Shown piece after piece: positions 8,746 through 18,081 of a stretch of 64,000 nucleotides of DNA. The notes under the pieces were generated by a model. The model was not told the origin of the DNA. It made no database searches and saw nothing but the letters and a program-made list of their open reading frames with translations. The position numbers and the translations under genes were made by a program. The stretch is taken from positions 992,001 through 1,056,000 of the forward strand of contig JAILXV010000001.1 of the NCBI GenBank assembly GCA_045430285.1. Reading direction: 5' to 3'. The DNA is from Agarilytica sp045430285. Lineage in GTDB: Bacteria; Pseudomonadota; Gammaproteobacteria; Pseudomonadales; Cellvibrionaceae. Each line of letters starts with the position of its first letter. Within the stretch, counting starts at the first letter, position 1.

Positions 8746-9177
8746 TTATTCCTCGTCAGCCATCCGGCGATCCGTCCCATCGAACGCAGGCGAAAATACG
8801 GCAAACACAACAACCGGTCCGTCGCTTAAACGTTCGGCCCAATGATACGTACCCTTGGGAATAAAAATAGCGTCACCTGGGTGTAATTCGATTTTTCGGT
8901 CTTTATAGTTGATTGCAGCGTGGCCTGAAATAATCGTAGCCGAGAGATCGTGATAATCATGGTAGTGCGGCGGCTCATTCGCATTCATAAGCATGAGTAC
9001 GGCGCTTGAACTACCGCCTTTATACAACGAACGAATCGCGAAGTCCTTTTGCTTCTCCTCCTCCGTCCAGACAATCGCGTCTATTTGCTGCTCAGGAAAA
9101 ACCACTTTCTGAGCTTTGGGCAACGTTTGGCAACCCGCAACTACTACTAAAACCATCATCAATATAAATACGCGCAT
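8746..9177 (-). CDS. Cupin-fold lipoprotein
   Basis: 143 residues. The N-terminus is a lipoprotein signal (VVVAGC, Cys at about 16), so the protein should be anchored in the envelope. A cupin barrel follows: EPPHYHDYHDLS and GHAAINYKDRKIELHPGDAIFIPKGTYHWAE, which hold His residues for a metal. AGAGG precedes the ATG. Lipid-anchored single cupins are poorly characterised; the function cannot be told from the sequence. Confidence 0.8.
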   Translation of the reverse strand: MRVFILMMVLVVVAGCQTLPKAQKVVFPEQQIDAIVWTEEEKQKDFAIRSLYKGGSSSAVLMLMNANEPPHYHDYHDLSATIISGHAAINYKDRKIELHPGDAIFIPKGTYHWAERLSDGPVVVFAVFSPAFDGTDRRMADEE

Positions 9178-9579
9178 ACTGCCCTCTTTGGATACAACTT
9201 AAGCTTATGGGGACTTCGGTGGCGAGCCCATTTCAGAACGACCTGTCACTTGGGGCTTCTTCGTCAGTAAAACACTCAATCACCGAGCCACCCCACTACA
9301 CCCCGCATGAACAACGTCACAAACAGCGACATATTGACATAAATACTCGCCGTTCCCCACCATTGTATTGGACCATTTCCAGTGAAGAATAAGTACGCTT
9401 ATGGTACATTCCCCCACACTTGATCTGAGCACCCAAATCTGAGCAAAAAACTCGCTTTTTGGTCTCAATCAAATCTTTAGAATCACGCATCTGCCCTAGG
9501 CTAGATAAGCATGTGCGTTCAACTAAAGAAACCCAGCACCGCTTAACCCTATAAGATTCGTATTAGCAGGCCAAACCCA
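9178..9579. other. Intergenic region, no gene seen
   Basis: About 400 bases between divergent genes. Only short unconvincing open frames are present. A small direct repeat (CTGAGCA, twice, near 9425-9445) is visible. Promoters for both neighbours should lie here, but I could not pick one with confidence. Confidence 0.4.
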
Positions 9580-10200
9580 ATGACCGAAGTAGCAGCTAAC
9601 ATTCGAGACAAAGCAAGACAGTATTTCGCCGAGAACAGACTTTCAAGTGATGATAAAACACGCATAAGCCTTTTTTTACAGAGCGTTAAATCAACCAACG
9701 CCACCATATTGTCGAAAATAGAGCTTCAGCCGATTGACTGGCTCCCCTATAAACACCTGCACACGCAATATTATAAGGATATAGAGCATTCAACATTGCT
9801 CGCAAAAGCAACAGCGTGGAGTTTTAACCCCATGCTTTACATGGAAGCAACACAGATCAACCTGAACTTATGGCAAAATGCTGAAATCACGAAATATTTG
9901 GGTGAGTTTTTCGACAAGAATCAGACCTTCTACGAATACCTCGCACTCAGCCATGCGTTCATGTCGGAACTTCGAATACTTGCACTCCTACCCCCAGACT
10001 TCGATTTGAATGATCCCTTCATTCATTGCTTACATGAAATCGATCAGGAAAACAGCCGGCAAATTCAAACCCAAGTTCGTATGTTAAAGGACATGGACAT
10101 CACGTTATCTGACGAGGAAAAGCAAAACATCGTTGATAGTATGCACAGCATCATTGCCGATGCATTTGATGAACTATTAGCCGCTATCGTTAAACGATAA
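9580..10200 (+). CDS. Unrecognised all-helical cytoplasmic protein
   Basis: 206 residues, no signal peptide or membrane segment, rich in predicted helix (for example SSDDKTRISLFLQSVKSTN and the C-terminal DSMHSIIADAFDELLAAIV). I do not recognise a family. Several aromatic- and His-containing helices (KHLHTQYYKDIEH, YEYLALSHAFMSE) might suggest a helical bundle, but no metal motif is clear. It lies 27 bases before the alpha/beta hydrolase gene on the same strand, so the two are likely cotranscribed and act together. Confidence 0.7.
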   Translation: MTEVAANIRDKARQYFAENRLSSDDKTRISLFLQSVKSTNATILSKIELQPIDWLPYKHLHTQYYKDIEHSTLLAKATAWSFNPMLYMEATQINLNLWQNAEITKYLGEFFDKNQTFYEYLALSHAFMSELRILALLPPDFDLNDPFIHCLHEIDQENSRQIQTQVRMLKDMDITLSDEEKQNIVDSMHSIIADAFDELLAAIVKR

Positions 10201-10227
10201 TTACTTGCGAATTTACTGGAGAAAATT

Positions 10228-11187
10228 ATGCCGACCGTTAAGTACCGCGGCTACGACGTTTACTACGAATACTACGGTAAAACATCTCGCCCGACGATTG
10301 TCTTTGTTAATGGGCTTTCAATGCGTACCAACCACTGGGAACCATTTGTAAAACTGCTCACCGCTCAAAATATTTCGGTATTGCTGTACGATATGCTTGG
10401 CCAGGGCGCTTCATCGAAGCCCGTGCTCGGCACCAACTTTAGTGAAAATGCCGATGCGATCTCTCAGGTTATGAGTGAACTCAATATTCCTCAGGCATAT
10501 ATTGCCGGTATCTCTTTTGGTGGTGTTGTTGCCGAGGAGTTCGCTTTTCGCTACCCAGAGAAAACCAAAGGGTTGATTCCTATCAGCACATTTTCCGAGC
10601 TAGATGGTCAGCTTAAGCTTCACAGCGAAAACCTTCACATGGCGCTGACCCAAATCGGTTTTGAAGGTTATCTAAACCTATTATTGCCGCTCAATTTTAC
10701 GAGTAAATATCTTGAAAACATGGCTGAAGTATTAGAGGTTTCAAAACGTCTCTCAAGTTTGAGTCTGGATGTATACGGTATCCAAAACCTGATGGAGTCC
10801 CTTGCCCACTTCCCTAGCATTACGAAAGATATTCAAAAAATTACTGCGCCCACCCTCATATTAAACGCTGAATATGATTTTTTTACTCCGCGGCACATTC
10901 ACGACATTATTCGACGGAATATTAAAAACTCCAAGATGATGATTATTCAACATTATGCGCACGCCTTTACCCTAGAAATTCCCGATATCAGCTGTCGCAT
11001 CATTGCCGACTTCGTTGATCAAGTAGAAAACAATACATGGGTGGGCGATCAAAGCATGTGGATCGCGTCAGATAAGCTGGATAGCAAAGAAATCGCATAC
11101 CCTTGTGAAGAGGGCAATCTACGCTTTTTACCGCCGAAAAAATCAGGCAGTTCAGCCCGAAAGAAAAAAGCCACAGCTCAAAGCTAA
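10228..11187 (+). CDS. Alpha/beta-fold hydrolase, possibly RhlA/PhaG-like
   Basis: 319 residues. The nucleophile elbow is GISFGG (Ser near 97); the acid is in LNAEYDFFTP and the His in QHYAHAFTLE, so the triad is complete. VNGLSMRTNHWEPF forms the oxyanion region. The pairing of VNG near the start with a long C-terminal tail (about 265-319, ending in basic residues) reminds me of RhlA/PhaG-type 3-hydroxyacyl enzymes, but an ordinary esterase is equally possible. GGAG lies 8 bases before the ATG. The neighbouring helical protein is a likely partner. A terminator follows at once. Confidence 0.78.
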   Translation: MPTVKYRGYDVYYEYYGKTSRPTIVFVNGLSMRTNHWEPFVKLLTAQNISVLLYDMLGQGASSKPVLGTNFSENADAISQVMSELNIPQAYIAGISFGGVVAEEFAFRYPEKTKGLIPISTFSELDGQLKLHSENLHMALTQIGFEGYLNLLLPLNFTSKYLENMAEVLEVSKRLSSLSLDVYGIQNLMESLAHFPSITKDIQKITAPTLILNAEYDFFTPRHIHDIIRRNIKNSKMMIIQHYAHAFTLEIPDISCRIIADFVDQVENNTWVGDQSMWIASDKLDSKEIAYPCEEGNLRFLPPKKSGSSARKKKATAQS

Positions 11188-11191
11188 ATCT

Positions 11192-11215
11192 AAAAGCCCC
11201 TAACGGGGCTTTTTA
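11192..11215 (+). terminator. Rho-independent terminator after the alpha/beta hydrolase
   Basis: AAAAGCCCC and GGGGCTTTTT form a tight stem around a TAAC loop, 5 bases after the stop codon. The A-tract and T-tract could let it work in both directions. Confidence 0.9.
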
Positions 11216-11238
11216 CACTCCTTCCGTAATACCGACAT

Positions 11239-12321
11239 CTAACGCTCTTCTCGTACCAATTGACTTAGCGGCACTTTTTCCCATAGCGGCATAAGCGGTG
11301 TGTAATACTCTTCGGCCTTACCTTTAGTGCTATTCATATCTCCGGCATTTATAGCTCCGGCATTTGTAGCCCCGCCCTTATCAATTAACCAATAGACGCT
11401 TTCTTTCATCCTAACGTTCAGCAATATGCTGTCCATCAGGCGAGAAGGCCCTTGCGGTTCATCACCCAAGGGGTGAGTCATACTGTCCCAATGAATCGGT
11501 ACTACAGTGGTGGCGCCGACCACTTCAACCACCTCTGCCCAATATTCCTTTTGGTATTGTTCGGTTTGCACGGCAATCCCTGCTACGCTCAAGAACACGA
11601 TATCAGCATCGATATCGTTCAATAACCCATCCAAATACCCTGTTGAGCCATTAATTAATATCGTCGCTTGAGGGTGCTCAATAATAACAGCATAGGCTCC
11701 TCCCTCATGATAATCTGTGAAAGCCGCCGGCTGCTTCAGTGGTTGTGTAATCTCTTTGCCTGCGTCTTCATTGAATTTTTCATCGACAAACACGTAATGC
11801 TTCGATTTTAACAAGGTTACGGTAAACTCGCCGAAGCGTTCAGACCGAGCTTTATCTACTACGAGCAATTGCTCCTCTGGCAGTCCCCAGCCCCGCCCCA
11901 CGTTTGCAGAAGACTCAGAACCAAATATCACCGCGTTTGTCAGTTCAGCCACTGCAGGGGCGTCCATTGCATGGTCATAATGAGAATGAACGGGAATAAT
12001 CGCATCAACCACCTTGATGCCAGCGCGAGCCAACGAGGCCTTCACCGCTTCCTCATCAGTGGTGACGCCGCTCATCATCTGGCTAAAACTCGGACGAGAG
12101 AACCAAGCATCGGTCATGATGGTATTTTTTCCGTCACTCACCACCACTGTCGCGTTGCCCAGCCATTGCACGAACAGCTCATTCTGGCTATTGATCGGTT
12201 CTGGAATGAGTGTGTGGTGCTTCAGAAGATCTTCATAATCAAGCTGACTGTTCATATACACAAGCAACACAGACACACTGCTAACAATGGCAATAAGCCC
12301 ATAAAAGAGGACTTTCTTCAT
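11239..12321 (-). CDS. Membrane-anchored MBL-fold hydrolase (UlaG/NAPE-PLD-like)
   Basis: 360 residues. An N-terminal hydrophobic segment (about 5-24) acts as an anchor or uncleaved signal, placing the enzyme on the periplasmic side. The metallo-beta-lactamase metal motif HSHYDH is at 112-117; LGNATVV near 54 and VPIHWDSM near 275 match the UlaG/RomA/NAPE-PLD branch of the superfamily. Near the C-terminus a short tandem (GATNAG, GAINAG, GDMN; about 11335-11375) looks like a small repeat expansion. The substrate is unknown; a phosphodiester or lactone would suit the branch. Confidence 0.82.
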   Translation of the reverse strand: MKKVLFYGLIAIVSSVSVLLVYMNSQLDYEDLLKHHTLIPEPINSQNELFVQWLGNATVVVSDGKNTIMTDAWFSRPSFSQMMSGVTTDEEAVKASLARAGIKVVDAIIPVHSHYDHAMDAPAVAELTNAVIFGSESSANVGRGWGLPEEQLLVVDKARSERFGEFTVTLLKSKHYVFVDEKFNEDAGKEITQPLKQPAAFTDYHEGGAYAVIIEHPQATILINGSTGYLDGLLNDIDADIVFLSVAGIAVQTEQYQKEYWAEVVEVVGATTVVPIHWDSMTHPLGDEPQGPSRLMDSILLNVRMKESVYWLIDKGGATNAGAINAGDMNSTKGKAEEYYTPLMPLWEKVPLSQLVREER

Positions 12322-12626
12322 AAAATATGACCTAAAGTGATAAAAAGCAGGCTAGAAAAAGCTGGGAGAGATAAGCACATCCCTTGTTATTCGTCTAAAG
12401 TAACATAAATAATTGCTCAACTTCAGAAGATTGCGGCCGAAGATAATTAGATATTTATGAGGAAAATCATCACTTTGCACGCCAAATCTAATCCTCAAGA
12501 CACTTACTTTCTCAAAATGGCCGTCTATACTGAGTAAGGGAAGGTGCCTGAATGTCGAAATCTATTATGATCTGGGGTACAGAGTCGAAAAATACTCGGA
12601 TAATCGTTAGAAAGGTCCATTAATTA
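12322..12626. other. Intergenic region before the chemoreceptor gene
   Basis: 305 bases without a gene. TATACT at 12526-12531 would serve as a -10 element, but the matching -35 is poor. I looked for a sigma-28 (flagellar) promoter, common before chemoreceptors, and found none with the right spacing. Confidence 0.35.
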
Positions 12627-14264
12627 ATGTCGTGGTTGCGGTCCAGTAGTATAAAAGTACGTTTTTACCTACTTGTGGTGTTGTCCCTCGCTACACTGCT
12701 CGTGGCGAGCGTGCTCACTATCGCGATTCTGCGCGATTCATTATTCGAATTCAAAAAGCATGGCATCAGCCAAGTCGTGGTGGCAAGTACCGGTGTAGCC
12801 GAATATTTTCACGAGCTTGAGGTGTCGGGCGAACTCACCACAGAACAAGCACAGCATTACACCAAAGAAGCGATAAAACGTATGCGCTTCGACGGCGGTA
12901 ACTACCTTAATATCTTGGATGCCGATGGTATGGGGATTATGCACCCCACCATTGAAGGTTTCGCTGGCAAGGATATGAATTACCTAAAGGACAAACTCGG
13001 CGCTCCGATTGTTGTCAATCACATCAAATCAGTGCAAAACGCGGAAAAGGGAGGGTTCAACTACTACTGGTGGCCGCAGCCAGGTGAAAAAGAGCCCTCT
13101 GAGAAATTTGCTTACAATAAATTGTATAGTAGCTGGAACTGGATATTCAGCGCCGGCGACTTTTCCGATTCAATCAACAAGGTCGTAGCCGGAAGCGTTA
13201 AATCCTCCCTTATCGTGCTTGCTATTACAGGCTTATTTTTGGGCGGGATCTCCTTCGCCGTCATGCGCAGTATCATCTCCCCTCTTCAAGGCACGGTCGA
13301 AAGTATGAACCGGATAACCGGCGAAAAACTAGACCTGACAGAACGTATTGATGAAAAAGGCAAAGATGAGCTTAGCGAGCTCGCGGTGAAGTTCAATCGC
13401 ATGCAGATTGAAGTGCAAGAGGTTGTTTCCGAGGTTAACGTGGTAAACAACAACCTCAATACCTCAGCGGCAGAACTAGTGGTAATTGCAGATCGCACCA
13501 AATCTGGCACCGACCGACAAAGCATGGAAATGGATCAGGTCGTCACTGCCGTTAACGAAATGTCGGCGACGGTGAATGAGATTGCGAGCAACACGGCTCA
13601 TGCTGCAGAGATTGCCGGTAGTACCAACCAAAAAATGGACGCGGGTAAGTCAAACATTAACGAAACCATTGTCTCCATGGATACATTGGTAACAAAAATT
13701 GCCGATTCTAGCTCGACGATACGTCAACTGCTCGATACCGCAGAAAAGATTAATAAGGTGCTTGATGTAATCAATGGCGTAGCCGAACAAACGAACCTGC
13801 TCGCCTTAAACGCCGCGATTGAGGCTGCACGCGCTGGCGAACAAGGTCGCGGTTTTGCGGTCGTGGCTGACGAAGTCAGAACATTGGCAAAACGCGTACA
13901 AGAATCGACCCACGAAATCGACGAAATTATTCAACACATACATGCTGGCGCTGAGGATGCATCAAAAAGTATGGCTGCCGTTGTTTCTGTAGCAGAAACA
14001 ACCAGCGATAAAACGCGCCATACCGGCGAAGCCCTTGAGCATATTATTCAAGCCGTGTCTGAAATGAATGACCTCAATATGCAAATTGCAACCGCTGCGG
14101 AACAGCAAGCTGCAACAACGGAAGAAATTAATCGAAACCTCATTGGCATTAATAATATTACCCATACCGCTCAGGAAGATGTCCACCACGTTAAATCCGC
14201 AACGGACGGTTTATACGATATGGCGAGACAAATGGGCAAAGCGATTGATCGATTTATTCACTGA
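12627..14264 (+). CDS. Methyl-accepting chemotaxis protein with a periplasmic Cache domain
   Basis: 545 residues. Membrane helix 1 is at about 11-33. A single-Cache sensor domain follows (about 35-190, with GGNYLNILDADGMGIMHP and NYYWWPQPGE), then membrane helix 2 (about 193-215), a HAMP linker, and the cytoplasmic coiled-coil. The signalling tip EQTNLLALNAAIEAARAGEQ is at about 385-405. sCache domains of this type often bind small carboxylates, but the ligand cannot be named here. There is no C-terminal CheR/CheB pentapeptide. It is an isolated gene, not part of a chemotaxis operon. Confidence 0.93.
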   Translation: MSWLRSSSIKVRFYLLVVLSLATLLVASVLTIAILRDSLFEFKKHGISQVVVASTGVAEYFHELEVSGELTTEQAQHYTKEAIKRMRFDGGNYLNILDADGMGIMHPTIEGFAGKDMNYLKDKLGAPIVVNHIKSVQNAEKGGFNYYWWPQPGEKEPSEKFAYNKLYSSWNWIFSAGDFSDSINKVVAGSVKSSLIVLAITGLFLGGISFAVMRSIISPLQGTVESMNRITGEKLDLTERIDEKGKDELSELAVKFNRMQIEVQEVVSEVNVVNNNLNTSAAELVVIADRTKSGTDRQSMEMDQVVTAVNEMSATVNEIASNTAHAAEIAGSTNQKMDAGKSNINETIVSMDTLVTKIADSSSTIRQLLDTAEKINKVLDVINGVAEQTNLLALNAAIEAARAGEQGRGFAVVADEVRTLAKRVQESTHEIDEIIQHIHAGAEDASKSMAAVVSVAETTSDKTRHTGEALEHIIQAVSEMNDLNMQIATAAEQQAATTEEINRNLIGINNITHTAQEDVHHVKSATDGLYDMARQMGKAIDRFIH

Positions 14265-14449
14265 TTCTGCTATTCGATCTTGTAGTTCATCCTTGCTATT
14301 AACCTTTATTTCTATGTATTGCGCCTAACTATTCACCTGACTGCTCACAAATAGTTTTCAGAATTGCTTTTCAAAATCACTCTCTGTACTTTAGTTGAAG
14401 GGATACAATCAGCCGTTGTGACAAACGCACAAGAATAAGGAATATTCCA

Positions 14450-16264
14450 ATGAAATGCCTCATCATATTTTCTCTCGCTCTACTTCTCATTAGCTGCGAC
14501 GATAAAACTGAAAATAATTACTATTACAACTATTCAGACCCACAAGACGAAGCTTGTGTTACGTCACCAATTAATACCACAGAGGTTTTCCCTCAAATAG
14601 ATTTAAGCGCAGCCGCGGAAGCTTCTCAAACTGCAGGGAGACAGCTCACTACATCAGGTGTCAATATTGGCTTAGCCAACACTGGCTTGAAAACAGCAAC
14701 CTCGACTACGCTTTCAAGTTCAGCGTTCTCCTTGCCTTTGTCCAATGACTTTTCGACAACATCGATTAATTTTGATGTTGATCTGAGTGCAGGCACAAAT
14801 ATTGGTACCGTCAGCATCAGCCTAGATACGGTGGCCGGCGTGCCAAGTACCGTATCTACATTTAATGATCTGAGAATTTTAGCGAGCGTTATCAATGCGC
14901 AACTATTTTCACCTTCTGGCGGACAGTCAACGATCGACGTAGTTGCTGATGCCATTGATCTAGGAAGCGGCGGCTTTGGTATAACGTTTTCAGCCACGGA
15001 AGAAGGCGTCAGCTCAGTAATATCTTTAGCTAATCTATCAGCCAATTCTTCTCAACTGGGGTTAAGTGGCCCAGTCCCTACGTCTACACTAGGAGTTCCA
15101 CAATCCACAAATGGATACTCCGCACAAGCTATTGAAATTACAACGCCTGATGGTACAACCGTAACCTACAATGCGCTAGCCGCTGATACCGCGGCAGAAA
15201 CGGCGGCAGGTTTAAATGCCTTACAAGGTGTGACCGCGACAGCACAAACACAAGTGGTACTATCTTTTTACAACAGCCCTAACGGGAATATGGTTGTGAC
15301 CATAAATGATGTTGTGCTTTCCAGCAATACGCTCTCCTCGCTTGAAACAGAAATAAATTCTCTAACAGAAACGACTTTGCCTGGTGTTTCTGCGGAGCTT
15401 AATACTTCAGGCTTAGCGTTATCTTTAATCTCTGCAACGGGGAATGACATCGAAATAAGTATCGATAGCATTGATGATGGTGACTCGCTGACGGTCCAGG
15501 GACAGGTTTCCACAAATGGAGGACTAAGTGTTGGCCGGCCCCAGGTTTTGGAGGCCGATCCCACTGGTGATGGAATCTCCGTGCCACCTGCGACCAATGA
15601 TATTTTCAGTGCTACAGCGAATAAAAGCGTTGTCGGTGGGGAAATCACCGTTTTGTTGGCCGATGGCTACGATATTGAGCAGCCGATAATTCAAAATCTT
15701 ATTCAACCTCTTAGCGCTTCAGAGTTCACCGATGTCACCATCAACCCTTTTGATCCACTCGTTGGAGGAAGCTACAACCTCCGCACAGAAGGCCAAATTT
15801 TTGATAGTTTAGGCCTGCCACACAATTTACAATTATATTTTTCTAAGCAGGGGTACAACCCAAATACCCCTTCGTCTCAAACCAATCACTGGAAAGTGTT
15901 TGTGCTGATTGATGATTATAACGTTGGGGACCCCGATACCACACTCGCACCTCCTGCCAATACAGAAGCGACGCTTTCGCAGTTCAACATTTACTTCTAT
16001 TCCAATGGAGAAATTAATGAAAGCCTTAGTGATACCCTTTTGATATCAAATTGGACTCCCTTCGATGACGAGGGCAACCACAACGGAGCGCAGTTACCCC
16101 TAAATATCAATGATGGTGGATCCGCTCCTGTAGATATCCCGCCCTCGAGTTCGAACTTTATTATCCACACATCACAGCTCACACAAACAGGTTCTGGATC
16201 AACAGTATTTGATATCGAACAAAATGGAATGACCAATGAAAGCACAGGGAGTTGCGAGGACTAA
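14450..16264 (+). CDS. Lipoprotein with flagellin-IN and flagellar-hook (FlgE D2)-like regions
   Basis: 604 residues. LLLISC puts the lipidated Cys at 16. Residues ~215-350 hold two stretches like the flagellin hook-IN motif (TTPDGTTVTYNA then LNALQGVTATAQ; later EINSLTETTLPGVSAELN). Residues ~440-490 read NLRTEGQIFDSLGLPHNL then LQLYFSK and HWKVFVLIDD, which resembles the FlaE/D2 domain of FlgE (typically VYDSLGxxH, LxLYFxK, WxVY). No flagellar genes are nearby, and FlgE is not a lipoprotein. It looks like hook or flagellin-type domains reused on a surface-anchored protein. The assignment is by motif recall only; the role is unknown. Confidence 0.68.
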   Translation: MKCLIIFSLALLLISCDDKTENNYYYNYSDPQDEACVTSPINTTEVFPQIDLSAAAEASQTAGRQLTTSGVNIGLANTGLKTATSTTLSSSAFSLPLSNDFSTTSINFDVDLSAGTNIGTVSISLDTVAGVPSTVSTFNDLRILASVINAQLFSPSGGQSTIDVVADAIDLGSGGFGITFSATEEGVSSVISLANLSANSSQLGLSGPVPTSTLGVPQSTNGYSAQAIEITTPDGTTVTYNALAADTAAETAAGLNALQGVTATAQTQVVLSFYNSPNGNMVVTINDVVLSSNTLSSLETEINSLTETTLPGVSAELNTSGLALSLISATGNDIEISIDSIDDGDSLTVQGQVSTNGGLSVGRPQVLEADPTGDGISVPPATNDIFSATANKSVVGGEITVLLADGYDIEQPIIQNLIQPLSASEFTDVTINPFDPLVGGSYNLRTEGQIFDSLGLPHNLQLYFSKQGYNPNTPSSQTNHWKVFVLIDDYNVGDPDTTLAPPANTEATLSQFNIYFYSNGEINESLSDTLLISNWTPFDDEGNHNGAQLPLNINDGGSAPVDIPPSSSNFIIHTSQLTQTGSGSTVFDIEQNGMTNESTGSCED

Positions 16265-16320
16265 GTAAAAAAAGCACGGACACTTAAGAACGCAATACCG
16301 CTCTGCGACGCCCCTAACCC

Positions 16321-16348
16321 ATCGCTTGGGGCACACGCTCCAAGCGAT
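16321..16348 (+). terminator. Hairpin after the hook-like lipoprotein gene
   Basis: A perfect 9-bp stem ATCGCTTGG / CCAAGCGAT lies 57 bases past the stop codon. The T-run is missing, so termination is only possible, not clear. Confidence 0.35.
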
Positions 16349-16418
16349 ATCTATTCTATTGAACCCCACCCCAAAGGGATCTATACTGGACGAATATTGA
16401 TCAACATGGATCCCTGGA

Positions 16419-17075
16419 ATGAATACTATTCATAATCAACAGGTACACTCAAGCCCCACTTCTGTTAGCAACGCAGCGCCCACCAAAACGGACAGCCTTG
16501 AAGCGCCACGACCTGCAAACGAAGACGCTACAGACAGTACGACCATACAAGATAGATCAACACGCTCCGCTCAAACCAATGCAGCGACGTTACAAGCTCA
16601 TCTAGACGTAAGCATGGGCAGTAAAAACGATCCCATGCGCCTGGTATATAAAGCCGCTCTTGAAGGGATCAACGAAGCACTAGAGCCTACTATGGGGCCT
16701 GATGCCGCCCAAAAGATTCAAGACAACGGAATAGACGTCTCCCCTCAAGCCACAGCCGACAGGATCATAAGTTTCTCCACTGCCTTCTTTAGCCAATATC
16801 AAGAGCAAAACCAGGATATGGGGCTAGAAGAACAAGTTGACAGCTTTCTCTCACTCATTGGCGGTGGCGTAGATCAAGGGTTCAGTGAAGCCCGTGAAAT
16901 ACTGGATGGCTTCGGCGTATTAGAAGGCACAGTCAAAGAGGATATCGACAAAACCTACGAACTCGTATTCGAGGGATATGAAAATTTTCGTGATCAAATA
17001 CTAGGTAAAAGCGAAATCTCGGACACCGCAAATACCCCTAGTAGCACTAACAGCAACAATGGAGATGGAAGCTAA
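16419..17075 (+). CDS. DUF5610 domain protein
   Basis: 218 residues. A long disordered N-terminus rich in S, T, N and A (about 1-65) precedes a conserved helical domain: VSPQATADRIISFSTAFF, then DSFLSLIGGGVDQGFSEARE and ILDGFGVLEG. I recognise this as DUF5610, a family of unknown function found in gammaproteobacteria. It has no signal peptide and no membrane segment. It follows the hook-like lipoprotein on the same strand but 154 bases away, so cotranscription is uncertain. Confidence 0.78.
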   Translation: MNTIHNQQVHSSPTSVSNAAPTKTDSLEAPRPANEDATDSTTIQDRSTRSAQTNAATLQAHLDVSMGSKNDPMRLVYKAALEGINEALEPTMGPDAAQKIQDNGIDVSPQATADRIISFSTAFFSQYQEQNQDMGLEEQVDSFLSLIGGGVDQGFSEAREILDGFGVLEGTVKEDIDKTYELVFEGYENFRDQILGKSEISDTANTPSSTNSNNGDGS

Positions 17076-17082
17076 AATACGA

Positions 17083-18081
17083 TCACACTATCGCTGCGTA
17101 GAAAATACAATCACTCAGCGCAATATCAGCCCGTTCAGTCGCCATAAACACACGTAAATTTCGTTTCGCGGTAAGACGCCCTTCGACAATTTCGAAAAGA
17201 GCCTCAATCACCTCCTCCCCATGATCGTTAATCGCAGTTAGACAATCACCTAAACTACGATCTAGCCACGCTAATTCTGTGCCCGCCTCCGTCACTTGAT
17301 AATTAAGTTTTTCAATATCGGGAATCAAAGTAATATCCACATCATCTGTTTTATTCACCCCATAACACAGCGACATTCCCTCCTGAGCTTTTATACGAAC
17401 GGGGTGGCAAATAACATGAATATCCGGCGGTGCCATTGAAAAAACATCAGGTCGAGTTGCCAGAGCCATTAAGCCTTCATACGCCGTGTGATGTGATTTT
17501 TCTTCCTTTGCACCGCCACATTCAATCGTAACAATCGGGCAATTAAAATTTTGTTCCATTAATGAACCAACGACCAATTGCGTCACCACCATCTCGGTAG
17601 CAAATAACGAAGCCATTTTTCGCACCGCCATATGGTCACTGATTGAGACGGCAAACGCGGGGCCATTCCCTGAAGTATTATGAAGATCGACTACAAACTG
17701 AGGGCATAAATCTCGAATATATTCGGTAATGTGCTTTGCTAGCTCAGTCACCCTATCGTGACAATCAAAGTACCCAAACCGACGATTTAAATCGAATTCC
17801 CCAGGAATAAATCGCTGCGTAAACACTGGGGTTTGTCGCGCAGCTCGCACGGATGAAATAACAATCGCCAAGTTGGTTTCTGGAACTATTTTTTGTTGTA
17901 ACAGTTTGAATACCGCCAACAATCCAGAAGGCTCGTTCCCATGAATCAAGGTACTTATTACACGCCATTGATCTGTATTTTTTCCTTTTATTTCGATAAC
18001 ACTCGAATCGTGTAACTCTATCAACCACTCTTCTACTGTGTTGGGCAGTGTAATGGTATCTGACTTTAGAATACTCAGCAT
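17083..18081 (-). CDS. Succinylglutamate desuccinylase/aspartoacylase-family zinc hydrolase
   Basis: An M14-like deacylase. The zinc ligands are HGNEPSG (His and Glu, near residues 47-50 of this start) and the His of DLHNTSG; the catalytic Glu sits in ECGG. DLNRRF matches the substrate-binding DxNR motif of aspartoacylases. The frame opens at 18093, but the ATG at 18081 has GGGAG at the right distance, so I use it (332 residues). It overlaps the upstream GCS2-type ligase by 7 bases, which suggests coupled translation. In this family acyl groups are removed from amino acids; here the substrate may be the ligase product. Confidence 0.85.
   Translation of the reverse strand: MLSILKSDTITLPNTVEEWLIELHDSSVIEIKGKNTDQWRVISTLIHGNEPSGLLAVFKLLQQKIVPETNLAIVISSVRAARQTPVFTQRFIPGEFDLNRRFGYFDCHDRVTELAKHITEYIRDLCPQFVVDLHNTSGNGPAFAVSISDHMAVRKMASLFATEMVVTQLVVGSLMEQNFNCPIVTIECGGAKEEKSHHTAYEGLMALATRPDVFSMAPPDIHVICHPVRIKAQEGMSLCYGVNKTDDVDITLIPDIEKLNYQVTEAGTELAWLDRSLGDCLTAINDHGEEVIEALFEIVEGRLTAKRNLRVFMATERADIALSDCIFYAAIV

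Noticed and set aside
9207..9392. 61-codon open frame in the intergenic region after the cupin gene
   Set aside because: No ribosome binding site, no hydrophobic or domain signal.
12322..12626. Possible sigma-28 promoter before the chemoreceptor gene (TAAAG ... GCCGAAGATAA)
   Set aside because: The spacing between the two parts is far too long.
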